NCBI GenBank assembly: GCA_020543525.1
Contig: JAHYIO010000039.1
Coordinates: 62,001-126,000 of the forward strand
DNA length: 64,000 nt
Origin: Coriolopsis trogii
Lineage: Eukaryota > Basidiomycota > Agaricomycetes > Polyporales > Polyporaceae
Direction of reading: 5' to 3'
Position 1 is the first letter of the stretch. Every line of letters starts with the position of its first letter. A program made the translations under genes and the position numbers. Under the pieces are notes generated by a model, which had not been told where the DNA came from, did not search any database, and saw only the letters and a list, made by a program, of their open reading frames with translations. Shown in pieces: positions 1 to 11,508 of this stretch.

Positions 1-140
1 GTGCATACATGGCCCGTGACTGCGCGCTCACCGTCCCGAGCTCGCCGGAGCTGCCTCGCGCTCTCGAACGCCTTCGCCGCCTTGCTCTCCGTCCTTGACC
101 TTGCGACGCTCGTTGACGGGCTCATCCCCCACGTCTCGAC
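1..140. promoter_or_regulatory. 5' flank of the recyclin-1 gene
   Basis: Short upstream stretch cut by the window edge. It should carry the promoter and 5' UTR of the gene starting at 141. No TATA box or clear coding frame is seen; the frames that run through it are accidental products of high GC. Confidence 0.35.
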
Positions 141-3100
141 ATGGACAAGTTTGCGACCCTTGAGCCCGTCCGACTGTACAACGCACCCGCTCCCGCTCCC
201 ACACCGACCTCGAACCGCCAGTCCCAAAAGGCCTCTCCCTTTCCGCCCTCGTCGCATTCGAGGTCAAAAAGCTACGCACCATTTCACTTCATAGGCCGAC
301 TCCCCGTCGACCTCCACATCCACGTCCTCACCTTTCTCGCCGTCCCCGACATCCCCGCATATGCTCGCTCCTCCAAAGCTCTCGCTAGCCTCGCATCCGA
401 CGACCGCGTCTGGGATGCTCGCTGGAAAGCATTCGGCGTCGATGCACACAAACTCTCCGATGTACTCGACGCTCTCGAGGACAGGCAGAGAGTCCGAAAC
501 GGCCTCGACAAGACTCACGCACCTCCCACTCTCGCTACAGACAGCCTCGACGATGACTTTGGCGACTTTGCCTCCATCAACCCTCAGGCCCAAGAGCTCG
601 GCGACTTTGTAGGTGCGTTCAGTCTCTCTACACCCAGAACCCCCTTCGGCTTCGCCCAACCGTCGACGACAAAGACAAGCCGCACACTCTACATCCGTGC
701 CCACAACCTCCTCAAGCCTCTCGTCCCCGCTCTCCAGTCTCCACCCCACGCCGTCCTCTCCAACCTCTTCCCTTCTCCAACACCATCCCTCCGACACCAA
801 GCCCATACCCTCCGTCTCCTCTCGCTCTTCCTCTCCTCACGCGTCAAGCCGTTACGCAACTGGGAGACGCTCTCCGCAGCACTCCGTGCCGCCATCGACC
901 GTTTCGAGGACGGGCTCCTGACCGCGTTCGATGTCGCTGATGGCAAGGCCGACGAGTCTGCCATGGCCGAAGCCGCCGAGGCCAGCTGGGAAGTCTGGGA
1001 CGGCACCGGCCGCGAATGGGAGCTGGGCAAGGTCTGGGCAGAGAAACTAGAGATCTTCTATGAACAGAGCAAGTGGAAGCCGCTCGACAACTTCACGTAC
1101 GTTCCCCGATCCGACTCAGATTCCGCGCAGTTGCTCAGCTCGCCTCCAGGAATGATGCGCAGCTCGACTTTACGCCCATGGACGGTTTCATGGCCGAGAT
1201 TCTCGCCGCCCTCGAGGAGCACGGCTCTCGCGCCGTCCGCGTCTTCCCTCCAGAAGCGAATGTCCTCATCTCCTTCTCGGATCGCCTGGCGAACGAAGTC
1301 GTGAGTGTTCCGTCCAGTCTTTGCAACGCTTGTCGCCAATACGTGCTCCCGGCCAGGTAGGAGAGTACATCTCTTCCCTGCTCACACGCGCCCGAGAGAT
1401 CTCGAATGAAATATTTCTCAAAGCGGCTGCCGCGACTTTCAAGGAGGCATGGCGCATGGTCGACACCATCGTCCAGGTGGCGTCCACCAGGGCAGATCTC
1501 CAGCTGCCGAAAACCAAGGCAGAGGATGTAGTGTAAGTCGTCGTACCCGACTATGAAGGACTCTGGTGACACGAGTCTAGGTATCGCATGTTCGAGCCTA
1601 ATATGGACGAGTATCTCGACGAGGAAGTCGAGTACGTCAAGCAGAGCTTCGAAATGACATGCCGATCTTGGGAAAAGCAGGTAATCGACAATCATTATAT
1701 GCTCATCTCCCTCGCTCACCCCGTTTACAGTTGTCTGAGCACAAGGTACCTGCGGGGACCCCAGCCAATGCAGACCATGCTCGCTTTCTTGGCTCCCACA
1801 ACCCTGCCCAAGTCAAGCGGACCGTGCTCGCTTCTTTCACTGACGTTCTCCTCTTGCCCGTCACCATTGTTCCCCGCACCGTGGGCAAAGCAGTCGGAGC
1901 GGCCATCACGACGGGCAGCAGCGCCGCCGTCCAGGGCATCCAGATGCTGAACCCCCAGCGATGGGGTGGAACGGGCGCAACCGGCCAAGGAGCGTTTCCC
2001 TTTGCGCGCATGCCCTCGTGGAGCGCCAATAGGCAGGACGGGTACGTGCGCGACTTTGAGAAGGGCGGTGATGGGATGCTCTTCGACATTGGCGCGGATG
2101 ATGAAGATGAGGAGCCCTTAAACGAGAAGTCGGCGAGCGAGAAAACGCCTCGCTGTAAGTCAACGAGACCTTTGGCACGCCGGCAGCTGGTACTGACATA
2201 GCCTCGCGCAGCGTCTCTCACCGTGTCTACTGCGGAAGAGTCTAGCAGCACCGCACCTACGTCGCTCGAGTCGACACGCGTATCTACACCGAACCCAAAT
2301 CCACAGGCATTAGACAACCTAGACCTTTTGCTATCTCTAGACATTGCCCTAGAGCTCATTCATGCAGACCGTGATTCACTCAAGCGCGCCGAGACGTTCG
2401 CCGGCTATCCAGGCTCCTATGGTCACCGGGTACGGGACACGATGGAGGAGATCTTTGTACTACTCTTGCAGGCGTTGGGAGAGCGCCACATCAAGCCAGG
2501 CTTTCAGACGTACGTTCCAGTGACTCCATCTTCCTACTCAGTTTTCACACGGTCCGCGCTGCAGTGCGATCGCGCAGATGAGGTCATACAAGCCGGCGGA
2601 GCACGATGATACAAAGAGCGTTGCGCCGCTCCTGCAGTTCTTCGAGCTCGTTCACGTTGGTGACACGATGCAGTCCATGATACAAGTGTATTTTGACAAA
2701 GAGCTGGTGAGGGCATCATCTTACAATGGATACACCTCACGCTCATTGGTGGCTCCTAGGCACCTCACATCGACCGCCACGACTTCTTGAACACGGTTGT
2801 GAGGGAGAAGAAGCACTTTGAAGACGTACTGGACGACAGCGTCGCGTCCGGACTGAATGCTGCGACGGACGCGCTCATGAACCAGGTATGCGTGCTCGGG
2901 AGTTCTCTCGAATAGCCATGCTGAGCTCGCACAGGTCGAGCATATCATCCTGAAGCTGACGAAGCCACGGGAGTACTATCCCCCCGAGGACAGTCCGCTT
3001 GAATTGGGGCCCACGGAAGGCTGTCGCGAGGCGATCAAGTGCCTGCAGACACATTGCCAGCTCCTCAAGGGCAGCACGAGCAAGGAAGTGCTCGAGGTGT

Positions 3101-3579
3101 TTTACCAGGAAGTGGGAATCCGTCTGATTGCGTAAGGCGAAGGAACTCTGCGTGCTTGTGCGATAATCGCTGAGCTGGCATTTGCCCGCAGGATACTGCA
3201 GAAACACATCAAGCGACAGATCATCTCCCTCAGTGGGGGATTCCAGATCATAGCTGACCTGAACGCGTACCACGCGTTCATCACGTCGCTGCGGGTGGCG
3301 AGCATCACGTCCGAGTTTGCGTATCTCAAGATGCTGGGACATGTGTACGTTGTCGAGGATGCAAAGGACCTGGCGCAGATCGTGCGAGACGTGACACGGT
3401 ATGGAGGAGCGTATCGACCGGAGGTATGTGTGCAGTGTACGGTTGCGTGTGTTGGGCTGACGGCTGGCGCAGGACATCTACGAGTTCATCCAGCGGCGGT
3501 CTGACTGGAAGAAGATCGAGAAGACGGTGGACAAGACGATGTACAATCTGTCCTTCAAGGAAGACTGCGTCGTCTGTTG
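141..3579 (+). CDS. RCY1: Recyclin-1-like F-box protein with exocyst Sec10-like region
   Basis: Recyclin-1 proteins couple an F-box, which binds Skp1, to a long Sec10-like helical part and act in recycling of membrane cargo from endosomes to the plasma membrane. The F-box is near residues 50-95 (IGRLPVDLHIHVLTFLAVPD). The Sec10-like part follows through about a dozen exons, with blocks such as QKHIKRQIISLSGGFQ and EFAYLKMLGHVYVVED near the end. Introns are short, GT-AG, and visible at 1097-1150, 1302-1357 and onward. The protein should be about 860 aa. It ends in CVVC, a CAAX-like prenylation signal; yeast Rcy1 is known to carry a CAAX box, so membrane anchoring by a lipid is a fair inference. 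The start at 141 is the first ATG in frame with the F-box. Exon ends in the middle were not all resolved. Confidence 0.85.
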
Positions 3580-3780
3580 AGTAGTTCGAGTACTCATCTC
3601 GCTCGGCTCTCCGGCCCGGGCGCGCCTGACGTCACGCTGCTCCGGCGCAGCCAGACGCCCGTCGCCGTCGGTTGCCTCTTGACTTGTGCCTCTCGCCTCG
3701 TCCTCCTCCCCTTGTCCTCTTCTCTCATCTCGCTCCATCCCAAGTCTCCATCCACGCACACGCAAACCACCATCTCTGCC

Positions 3781-4290
3781 ATGTCTATCCCCGAGTTCTC
3801 CCTCCGTCTCCAGGAAGGTGCGCTCGTGCATAGCGCCATCCGATAACCGCCCTCTCTAACCTCCTTATCCCATCCCAAAGGCATCACCGGTGGCTTCGCG
3901 CCTCCCACTCCGAGCGCAATCGTGACCATCACCGGGATCCCGACCCAGAACCTGCTCAACATCACGAGCGCCGTCCGCCCCAAGGGCACGCCCTCCCTCC
4001 AAGACGCCGTCCCAAAGTCGATCTCTGCCCGGGACGAGCACACCGCCGCGCTCGTCTCCGAGCTCCGCTCCATCCTTCAATCCATCCCGACCGAAGTGCC
4101 CCCGGGCAGCGAGGACATCTACGGCTTGGACACGAGCATCGCCTTCGGTTCCGAGGACTTCATGTGGCAGAACGGGGGCCCCCAAGGCTGTGGACACGGC
4201 GAGAGCTCGGTCAAGCCGACGGACGAGGACAAGGCCAAGTTCAAACGCGCGGTGGAGATCGTAAAGGAGCTGCAGAGCAAGGAGGCGTAA
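3781..4290 (+). CDS. Small conserved hypothetical protein, about 148 aa
   Basis: Two exons, 3781-3817 and 3881-4290; the split codon restores one clean frame starting MSIPEFSLRLQEGITGGFAP. I do not know a function. The protein is hydrophilic, has no signal peptide or membrane segment, and contains a glycine-rich acidic stretch (EDIYGLDTSIAFGSEDFMWQ) and a possible single Cys-containing turn (GGPQGCGHG). It has the look of a fungal protein conserved across mushrooms. A pyrimidine-rich leader lies just before the ATG, which is common for well-expressed fungal genes. It is transcribed in the same direction as recyclin-1 about 200 bp upstream and converges with the gene ending at 4529. Confidence 0.7.
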
Positions 4291-4528
4291 ATGGCTCGAA
4301 GCGCTCGGATCGATGCTGAAGAAACCCTTTCTCGTCTGTATCTTTACTCTATCAATCATGATCCCAGCACCTACTGTACCCACGCGCTTAACATGATGCA
4401 TAACCACGGAAGACCCGCTCCAGGAGAAGTCGTCGCACAGTATGGACGTGTGACAAGGGTGCTCTTGGAATGCATTGTACGAAAGGTGAAAGAGTAACAA
4501 TCATCGCGTGTGGCATTCAACATTTTTA

Positions 4529-6080
4529 TTACTTTGTGTCCACAACTCCTGAGCCACGGCCGACAACGGCTGCTCCCTCCCTTACCAAACTCTCCCTGGC
4601 CTCGTTGAGAGCTCTCTCGCGCTCCGCAAGCACCGTGCGGTGGTCCGAAATCTTGGTGTGAAGTGATGTGTACAAGGTCATCTTGCTCCTACACGACGGT
4701 TCAACATTGTATGCCTGCATACACACAGCACTCACGTCATGTGGTCCTTGACCTGCAAGACACGTCAATCGGTCTATCAGATGCCATGAGATAAGGAAGC
4801 GTACATAGTCGAGTAGGTTCCCAAATCGCGCAGCAAGTTCTTGAATCACAGTTGTGAAGATAGAGAACGGTGAGGCAAAAGTAGAGTCATACCATCGCCC
4901 CCCTTGGTCCATTCTTCCTGCGAGCACTCCGACCATTTCTTCCTCGCTTGGGCGTACGCATCCACATGTGCCTCTACGAAGATGTCCAGGTCTTGTCCGA
5001 GAAGGCGAAAGAGCGTCTGCTTCGAATCGGTCTCGCCAGGGACCTTCTGGACGTCTCGAGCGGGCGACGGCCGCATGTGATGAGCAGGCGTTGCCATACG
5101 ACCAACGTCGCCCTCCGAGTAGCGAGCAGGAGTGTGGCGGCCGTCGTAAGGCATACTGTACTCGTCCTGTATACATAGAGACTGAATGTAGTCAGGTGAT
5201 TTTGCTGAGAACACACCTCGTGCGGACCCATCTTGTATCTCTTTGCCCCGGTCCCATAGGCGTATTCGTCCTCGTCCTCGACCAAGCGCTCGGTACGCTT
5301 TACTGAACGTCTGAAACCTTGATCAAACGACTCGGGCTCTCCATCCGGATGGCCGTGGGCAGAGAATTCTTGAGAGTAGTCGACGGAGTAAGAGCCATGG
5401 GGATCCAGTTCTGCCTGCTTCTTCTTGTGCGGGCTAGCATTTTCTTCATCTTCATCGACTTCACGGATACTGCCCAACGAGGGATGAGAAGAAGCAGTCC
5501 GAGCACGGTGAGCGGGAACCAGAGGGGCGTCCATATAGCGGAAGGAGTCAGCGGCGGAAGCAGGGCCTGGTTTTCCTTGAGTTTCCTTGCGGTCGCCGGG
5601 AGCAAAAGGAGTGGGTATATGCGCCCTATTGGAACTGAGACCATCATCAGAGTGAGAGGGGGGCAGAGGGGTACGAAAGGCATTCATAGAGACAAGACCC
5701 GGGCTGGGAAAGAAAGGAGACGAAGGACGAGGAGCAGCGAGACTCTTGTGCTGAAGAGGAGAGAAAGGCTTGGGAGAGCGAGCGGAACCACCGTCTGCGG
5801 AAAGGCGAGGTTTGCTAGGACGCGATTGGAATGCGCCTTGGGAGCTTGACCTGTTCTTCGAGAGGCCAGAAAGGTTGAGAGGCTTGAAGTTTGCGGCATG
5901 GGCGTTGCCAGAGGCATCAGAGGCAGCCGAGGGCAGCTCGTTGGTGGGTATATGCGCGTCAGTGCCGAGAAGACCGTTCGGGCGAAAGGTGTCGTGATCA
6001 GCAGCAGCAGCAGGACCGTCGCCAGCGTGCAGATCGAGGCGAGAGGAGGGGCGAGGAACAAAAGGAGCGCGTGCACTCAT
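4529..6080 (-). CDS. Ecm11-like protein (C-terminal domain)
   Basis: The first exon (about 6080 down to 5222) encodes a long, low-complexity, Ser/Pro-rich region starting MSARAPFVPRPSSRLDLHAG. Four short exons then encode a helical C-terminal part: LLGQDLDIFVEAHVDAYAQA, EEWTKGGDELAARFGNLLDY, then a predicted coiled coil with HTKISDHRTVLAERERAL. This W..GG...RFG..L pattern resembles the C-terminal domain of Ecm11, a component of the central region of the meiotic synaptonemal complex in yeast. That link is an inference from pattern only. An in-frame upstream ATG at 6155 exists, but the one at 6080 begins a more natural N-terminus. The gene converges on the small protein at 3781-4290. Confidence 0.65.
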
Positions 6081-6364
6081 CGTGGAGGATGGGCTCGAGG
6101 CCGGAGTCGCCAACGTCGCAGACCTTGTCGTCGTCGCCGTCGTCGTCCTGAGCAAAGGAGAGCGAAGAGGCGCCGTGATGATGCCCAGACGGCGGGACGG
6201 GCGCCTGTGTACCGGTCCGCCGGGGAAGCTCTAGCCGGGTAAGCTACACTCGACCAGTACTCCTCGAGGTTGACCACGTCCGTCGACGTCTTCGAGCACG
6301 CAGTAAGGCCGTCTGGCTATGTCAGTCTGCACGAAACTGACGAACGTATTGCATGCAGGTACAT

Positions 6365-6878
6365 ATGTCAGAAGTCAAAGACTTGAAGGCAAGGCGGCGA
6401 GAGGCATATCCCTTCTTCCTCTCTTACCGCACGCGTTGGTACGCCACTTGCCAGATGTTTCCTGGCAGACCACGCTCAACAACCACGTAGGATTGACAAT
6501 GATCAATACTCTCACATCAACAACTCAGTATACTACCATCTGTTTGACTCAGTGGTCAACTCGTACCTCATTCAACACGCTCACCTTTCTCCCGCGACTT
6601 CCTCCCAGATTGGCCTCGTCGTGTCCTCCTACGCCCACTTCTTTTCTCCTCTCTCCTTTCCCGCAGTCCTTGACCTCGGTCTGCGGGTGGCGAAGCTTGG
6701 CTCTAGCTCTGTCACGTACGAGATCGCAGTATTCGCCGAGGGAGTCGACGTCCCCAGCGTCGTTGGAGGATACACCCACGTCTTTGTCGATAGGCACTCT
6801 CGCAAGAGCGTGCCCATCTCCTCGGAGACTCGCTCCGGCCTGAGCCAACTGGTTGTCAGCGTCTCCTCAAAGCTATAA
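6365..6878 (+). CDS. Hot-dog fold acyl-CoA thioesterase (4HBT family), 153 aa
   Basis: Exons 6365-6438 and 6491-6878 join to give TRWIDNDQYSHINNSVYYHL, the hallmark of 4HBT/YbgC-type thioesterases: a D-N-D-x-Y-x-H-x-N-N-S signature whose acidic residue takes part in catalysis. These enzymes hydrolyse acyl-CoA thioesters and act as dimers or tetramers. The length is normal for a single hot-dog domain. There is no clear targeting peptide with this start; an extra 5' exon cannot be excluded, since an AG lies just before the ATG. The stop codon is only 38 bp from the stop of the oppositely oriented METTL16-like gene, so the two transcripts very probably overlap at their 3' ends. Confidence 0.85.
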
Positions 6879-6916
6879 CGTAGTTCTATCATATGCCAGG
6901 GGTGCAGACGTTGTAC

Positions 6917-8793
6917 CTAACGCGTCTCCGCAACCATTGCCGTCACTTTCCTCTCAACATGACTCGCAAAACTCTCAAACAACCCTCTGTCCCGCCCCGC
7001 CACCCAGTCAAACACTAGCACGATATCCACCTTTGCGTTTTCGCCTCCCGCAGCCACTCGGTTTTCGCATCGTATCCGACATGCCAGCTTCACCGAGCCT
7101 GGAACCCCGCCGTCCTCTTGCATTCTGTCCCGCTTTTTCCGTCGCGCGGCCCGAGACCAACTATCCCCCGGAGCGGCTACTACCAGGTCTTCTCCTTCCC
7201 TCATTGTCTTCGTCACGAAGAGCCCGTCAACGGCCCTCAGCACTGCCGAAAGCATGGGTATGACCTGTGTGATGGACTTGGCGTGTGGCAACCGCTGATA
7301 TAGCGTGTTTCGTGTGGGCATGACATGTTGTAGCCCATGGTGCGTAAGCCTTCCTATGGACTGTCGCAACATCGCCGTAGAAATTAGTGCAGCGAGCGAC
7401 CCCTGACAGTATCATCACTCACATCTGGAAGCCGAGCCTCCCCAAAGCTCCAACCTACTACCCATCTTCTTGTTTGCCCTTGCACAAGCTCCGTGATGGC
7501 GTAATTGTCGACCTTGTGTTCTCGCAGCAGACCTACAATATAGTGCAGGCTGGACATCTTGCCTAGCATTGAAGTGAACCACCTTCGTTCGCCGCATGAA
7601 TCAGTGGCGGATTTCCGTACTTGTTCAAGACATACCTGCATTTGCCCTTCAGCTCCAAGCTCTCGGTGACCATTCGACCAACGAACGCAACCTCTCCCCC
7701 TGGTGTGATCATCTCCACATCTGCACCCGTACAAACCTATTGCGCTTGTATGTCAGAGTGCGTTCTATAGGCACCGTGCGGACATACAGCATTCGGGGCG
7801 AACTCTTTATCTTCTGTCGCCTGGATGACCTCCTCTCGACTTTCATAAAATGGAGGATTGCACATCGTGAAGTCGTACGCGACCTCACTGTAATCTCCGT
7901 CAACAAGCTACACTACATCGCAGGCAGTCAAACTCACTTATTGTACAAAGGCTGGAGGACCCGGCCGGCAGGGTCGGCATGGAAGAGCTGTATTCGATCG
8001 CCTAGGTTGTTGCGCTCGACGTTGCGCCGAGCGGTTTGTAGTGACAAATGGTCGACATCTGGCCAGAATATCCTTGAGGATTTCTGTACTACGGCGACGT
8101 ATTATGTCAAATCTGACCTGTCCCAGTAAAGACCCAGTTACGGTGCGTGGCGCATCCAAGCAGGGGATATATTGCGGACGCGCCGGTACCTCTATGTGTC
8201 AAATCAGTCCATAGCGACAGGGAAAGGAGCCGGAGTTAGTAGGTACATATCTAGTCCACGGACAGTTCCGTTCGTGTCGGATGAGGGATCCGCTAAGCCC
8301 ATGACTTCTAAGACATCTTCTAGCCAGAGAATGTAATTCAGTCTTGCCGAAGAGTCACTAATGGCCATGTGCACGCAAAGGTTTGCCCCACATACCTATT
8401 TGGAACCTATAGGAGCAAACATTTGAGCCAGCCCGCTGATCGTTTAGTCATGATGACACTTACGGGTGGGCATAACCTTTCCGGTGGGAGCTCCACGGTG
8501 AGACCGAAGTCGCGGTGGAGGATAGCTTCTGTCAACCGTCTACGAGTGAGGTTTTCAGTCGGAAGCAAATTCGACATGAACAGACTGCCTACATACCGCT
8601 GAGAAGTCTCATTCTTGAAGTCAATAGACGTTCCGGTAGGCGTTGTTGTTAGACTAGAGAATGTGTGAGTGATGACGAGTATGCTTCGGTCTCACCCACG
8701 TCAGTGACGTTCTTACTGTGGCTTCAGAGGCGGATATGTCTCTGCTAGAACAGAGAATTCTGGAGAAATTTGGTAGGGGTTTCGTGGGTGCAT
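6917..8793 (-). CDS. METTL16: METTL16-type U6 snRNA m6A methyltransferase, 438 aa
   Basis: METTL16 family enzymes methylate an adenosine in U6 snRNA using S-adenosylmethionine. Eleven exons (8717-8793, 8597-8653, 8464-8539, 8396-8406, 8247-8342, 8118-8191, 7938-8058, 7788-7887, 7636-7736, 7423-7582, 6917-7360) give one clean frame with all family landmarks. These are the start MHPRNPYQ, then RLNYILWLEDV, the SAM-binding LDIGTGASAIYPLL, the catalytic CNPPFYES (NPPF motif), CTGADVEMITPGGEVAFVGR, and QGQTRRWVVGWSF. Exon four is only 11 nt long; it is needed to restore the conserved VPNRLNYI. The C-terminal 148 residues (MPTRNTLYQR to FESFASHVERK) are a fungal extension. Confidence in the family is high; the microexon follows from frame and motif logic. 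Confidence 0.92.
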
Positions 8794-9109
8794 AATTTCA
8801 AGCCGTACTGTGTCTGGCTTTTTGTACAAGAAGAGAAAGTTCTGACCACAAGAGGAGGTCAGAGACAAGTTCCGCGGGGCTAGGCGCCGAGTCTCGTGCG
8901 CGCTCCCTCCCCCTAGCGCCTGAGCCTTCCATAAAAACATGCTGACTACACAGGTCCCGGGATGTGGTTAAACCAGTGCCAGCCTTAGGACTACCGACGG
9001 GTCAGAATAACTTACAGAATGTATCACAAAGGTGTGAGTACTACGCAGAATATGTGCTTATCATTGCCTCGATACGACACTCGGATGATCGGATACTACT
9101 ACACAGTAT

Positions 9110-9671
9110 CTACTTGTAAACATACTTGGGGGTGATAGCGCCCTTGCGACGGTACTTGCGCTTCTTCGAAATAGGACGACCCGTGAGCTTGTCAATGCGG
9201 GACTTCTTCTTATCTCCACGGCCGGGAGGATGAATGGCGTCGAGTGTGCAAGGTCCAGGAGTGACGCCGTTGATGTCCGTCACAAACTCCCTGAGCTCCT
9301 CGTCGCTCACGACGGCAAAGTACAATTCCCCACTTGACAACGCATCAAGAAGGAGAAGGAGCTCCTCCTTCACCATGTAGGCAGGATTGCAGAAGCGCAC
9401 CCCACTCGGCCACATCGACACCCGTCTGCGCCGGTTTACATAGACTCTTTCATGGTAGTATCCCGGCAGAAACCACATAGCGGCCCGTTTATCGCCGGTG
9501 GATTTGACTGTCATATCATAGACGCTATAGCACAGGAAGACGTGAGAATTGGCGTGAGGACTCACCAATGGCCTGTTTGAATTCCCTTCTTACCCGGCCC
9601 CGCAAGGCAGGGACATTCCCGCAGTACCTCCCGCGGACGATCGTATGGCCCGCCCGTCTCCGTCCCGCCAT
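9110..9671 (-). CDS. Basic protein of unknown function, 167 aa
   Basis: Two exons, 9566-9671 and 9110-9507, join through a phase-1 intron. The protein begins MAGRRRAGHTIVRGRYCGNV and ends in a very basic tail (DKKKSRIDKLTGRPISKKRK, then YRRKGAITPKYVYK). The middle, VSMWPSGVRFCNPAYMVKEE, has no recognised motif. The Arg/Lys-rich ends suggest a nuclear or nucleic-acid-bound protein, but that is only composition. No signal peptide or membrane segment is seen. It lies upstream of METTL16 on the same strand, with 316 bp between. It could be a lineage-specific gene. The splice choice is inferred from frame. Confidence 0.5.
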
Positions 9672-10079
9672 GATGTTCCTGGAGAAGCCAACCACGGCAA
9701 CGGGGTGAGATACGCATACCTACGGATAGCAAAAGACCGACAGACCGATGCAAAAGAGGAGAGCGTGCCCGCGGGCGGGAGTGTATGCCGATACTCTGGC
9801 ATCCAGAGCGCAATGTCTGCCCTGCTGATATACTGTCTGGCCAGGACCAGCTACAGATCTCACCAGAAGTCCCTGCTCCCGTATATTGCGCGTGCATCTG
9901 CCCGCCTCTGACCATGAGTCACAATTCCCAGTTGCTGTCGTTGCTGCCATACCCTACCTTCACGCTCACCGATTATCGTGTTCGCATTGAGTGGTAGCGA
10001 GGAAGCACCGCGTATGGTTGGCTTTGGCCCACACGCATTCTGTGCGTCGTCAGGCCGTTCCCTTTCACAGTGGATTGTA

Positions 10080-10450
10080 TCTTCGGCAAGATCAAACGGA
10101 CCGGCGAAAAGAAGGGGTCGACCCTGAAATTTTCATAGTCAGCGAACTCAGTCAGATCAACTTGGTCAAGTCAGCTGTATCCGCAGCCTCCGGACGCGGT
10201 CGGTATACCTCCTACAAGCTGCAGACGAGCTCATCGTATTTGGGCTGTTCCTGCAGGCCACTGGCAGGTGGATGCGAATATGTTTCTGTATGGCCCCGTG
10301 GAACCGACGTGGAATGAGCACATAGAACAGAACTCATAGACGCACCATACGCGGGTCCTGTTCCGAAGAAGCCTCTTGCCAGCCACTCGGGAGTCTCTGC
10401 CGTCCGATTTCGACGCCAAGGATGAAGGATGCGCAAGTGTGACATCACTG
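10080..10450. repeat. Diverged direct repeat, copy 1
   Basis: This segment aligns by eye with 10688-11040 in the same orientation. Shared blocks include a GGCAAGA..AAACGGA run, GGTCGACCCTGA, GTCAGC.AA.TCA, and on the minus strand a block around GAAATCGGACGGCAGAGACT against GAAACGGACGGCGACCTCT. Identity looks moderate, with several gaps. The minus strand of this copy reads RLPSGWQEASSEQDP, faintly like the start of a WW domain, but the frame breaks at once. Confidence 0.45.
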
Positions 10451-10687
10451 AGGGGATGCGCAGCCCTGATCACCGAGATGTGAGGAGGCAATTCCGTTGG
10501 TCGATATCATGGAGGTGACGTCGCGTCAACCGAGAATGGGTACTTTAGTGGCCAATTGTCATGCCACCGTCCCATGATCCATGGAACGGAGTAAGACGCA
10601 ATATGAGGTGGTATGCATGCAGCCGGTGACGAGAGCTGAGTCACCGTCCCGTGCACGCTACTCTGGCCTGGTACAACCCGTCCCGCG

Positions 10688-11040
10688 ATGTCGTCGGCAA
10701 GACTAAACGGAGCGAGCAAGAAGCTCGAGGCCTCGAGGTCGACCCTGACATACGGAAAGTCAGCCAAGTCAAATTGAGCGTCGGCCGAAAGCGCAGCAGC
10801 CTGCGAAGAGAGGAAGACTACATACTGTATTCGTGTCCAGAACCCAATTCATTGACCATAGTTCTAAATTCCAGGGGTCTGGGAATACCGAGGGAGGAAT
10901 CCTCCATTGAGTCCTGCCTGTTCCGCATTCGCATACCGAGCACTCGGGAACTTCGGCGGTCCTTCCGTTCAAGAAGTTCTGCTCGGCAACCTGAGAGGTC
11001 GCCGTCCGTTTCAAGAACCACGAAGATTTTACCTTCTCAA
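10688..11040. repeat. Diverged direct repeat, copy 2
   Basis: Partner of the segment at 10080-10450. On the minus strand it has two overlapping open frames, neither of which is a known protein. The two copies sit about 600 bp apart, so they could be a local tandem duplication of one old gene or two members of a dispersed repeat family. Confidence 0.45.
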
Positions 11041-11508
11041 TCAGGCGAAGCGAGGTCGTCAGTGAAACTCCTCGTGACGAAACGTTGGTATTGATCCGCC
11101 GAAAGCGTCTTCATATCGACAATTGAGAGCGACTTGAACCGCGGGCAGATCCGGCTATGACTCGGGGTCTGCGAAGGTATTGCGGCCACTGCTGGGTATG
11201 TGCTTGCGATTGAGGCCACAAAGCGCGAGCGGGCGTCGAGAGAGACGTCGACGATAGTGGTGGTCGCGGGAGGAAGAACGCGAACGTTCCGCACTGCCGC
11301 CTGGGGTGTCTCCATTAGCAAGCGCCGGGATGCGTGGATAGTACCGTCTCGTTCAAATTGACATCAGGCTGAGTATTGTCAAACACAAATTGCTGGCACA
11401 GACTGAATCTCCAGAACAATACGACAGAAGGCAAAGTAAAACGTACAGAAGACTAATAATGAGCTGGATAGTCGAATGTATAATGATACGTATCGTAGGA
11501 AGTTAACA

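Larger units (their letters stand above)
9672..11508. other. Gene-poor stretch with a diverged internal duplication
   Basis: No gene can be supported across these 1.8 kb. Open frames are short and broken by stops. One on the minus strand (11037-11321, beginning MLMETPQAAVRNVRVLPPAT) is protein-like and then runs into a stop followed by another open stretch, which fits a decayed gene. Two related segments occur (see the repeat entries). Confidence 0.5.

Noticed and set aside
6077..6277. Minus-strand frame MVNLEEYWSSV upstream of the Ecm11-like gene
   Set aside because: It is out of frame with that gene, turns into a run of arginines, and has no useful splice site.
10340..10400. A WW domain gene on the minus strand
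   Set aside because: Only a few residues (LPSGW) fit; the frame breaks before the second conserved Trp.
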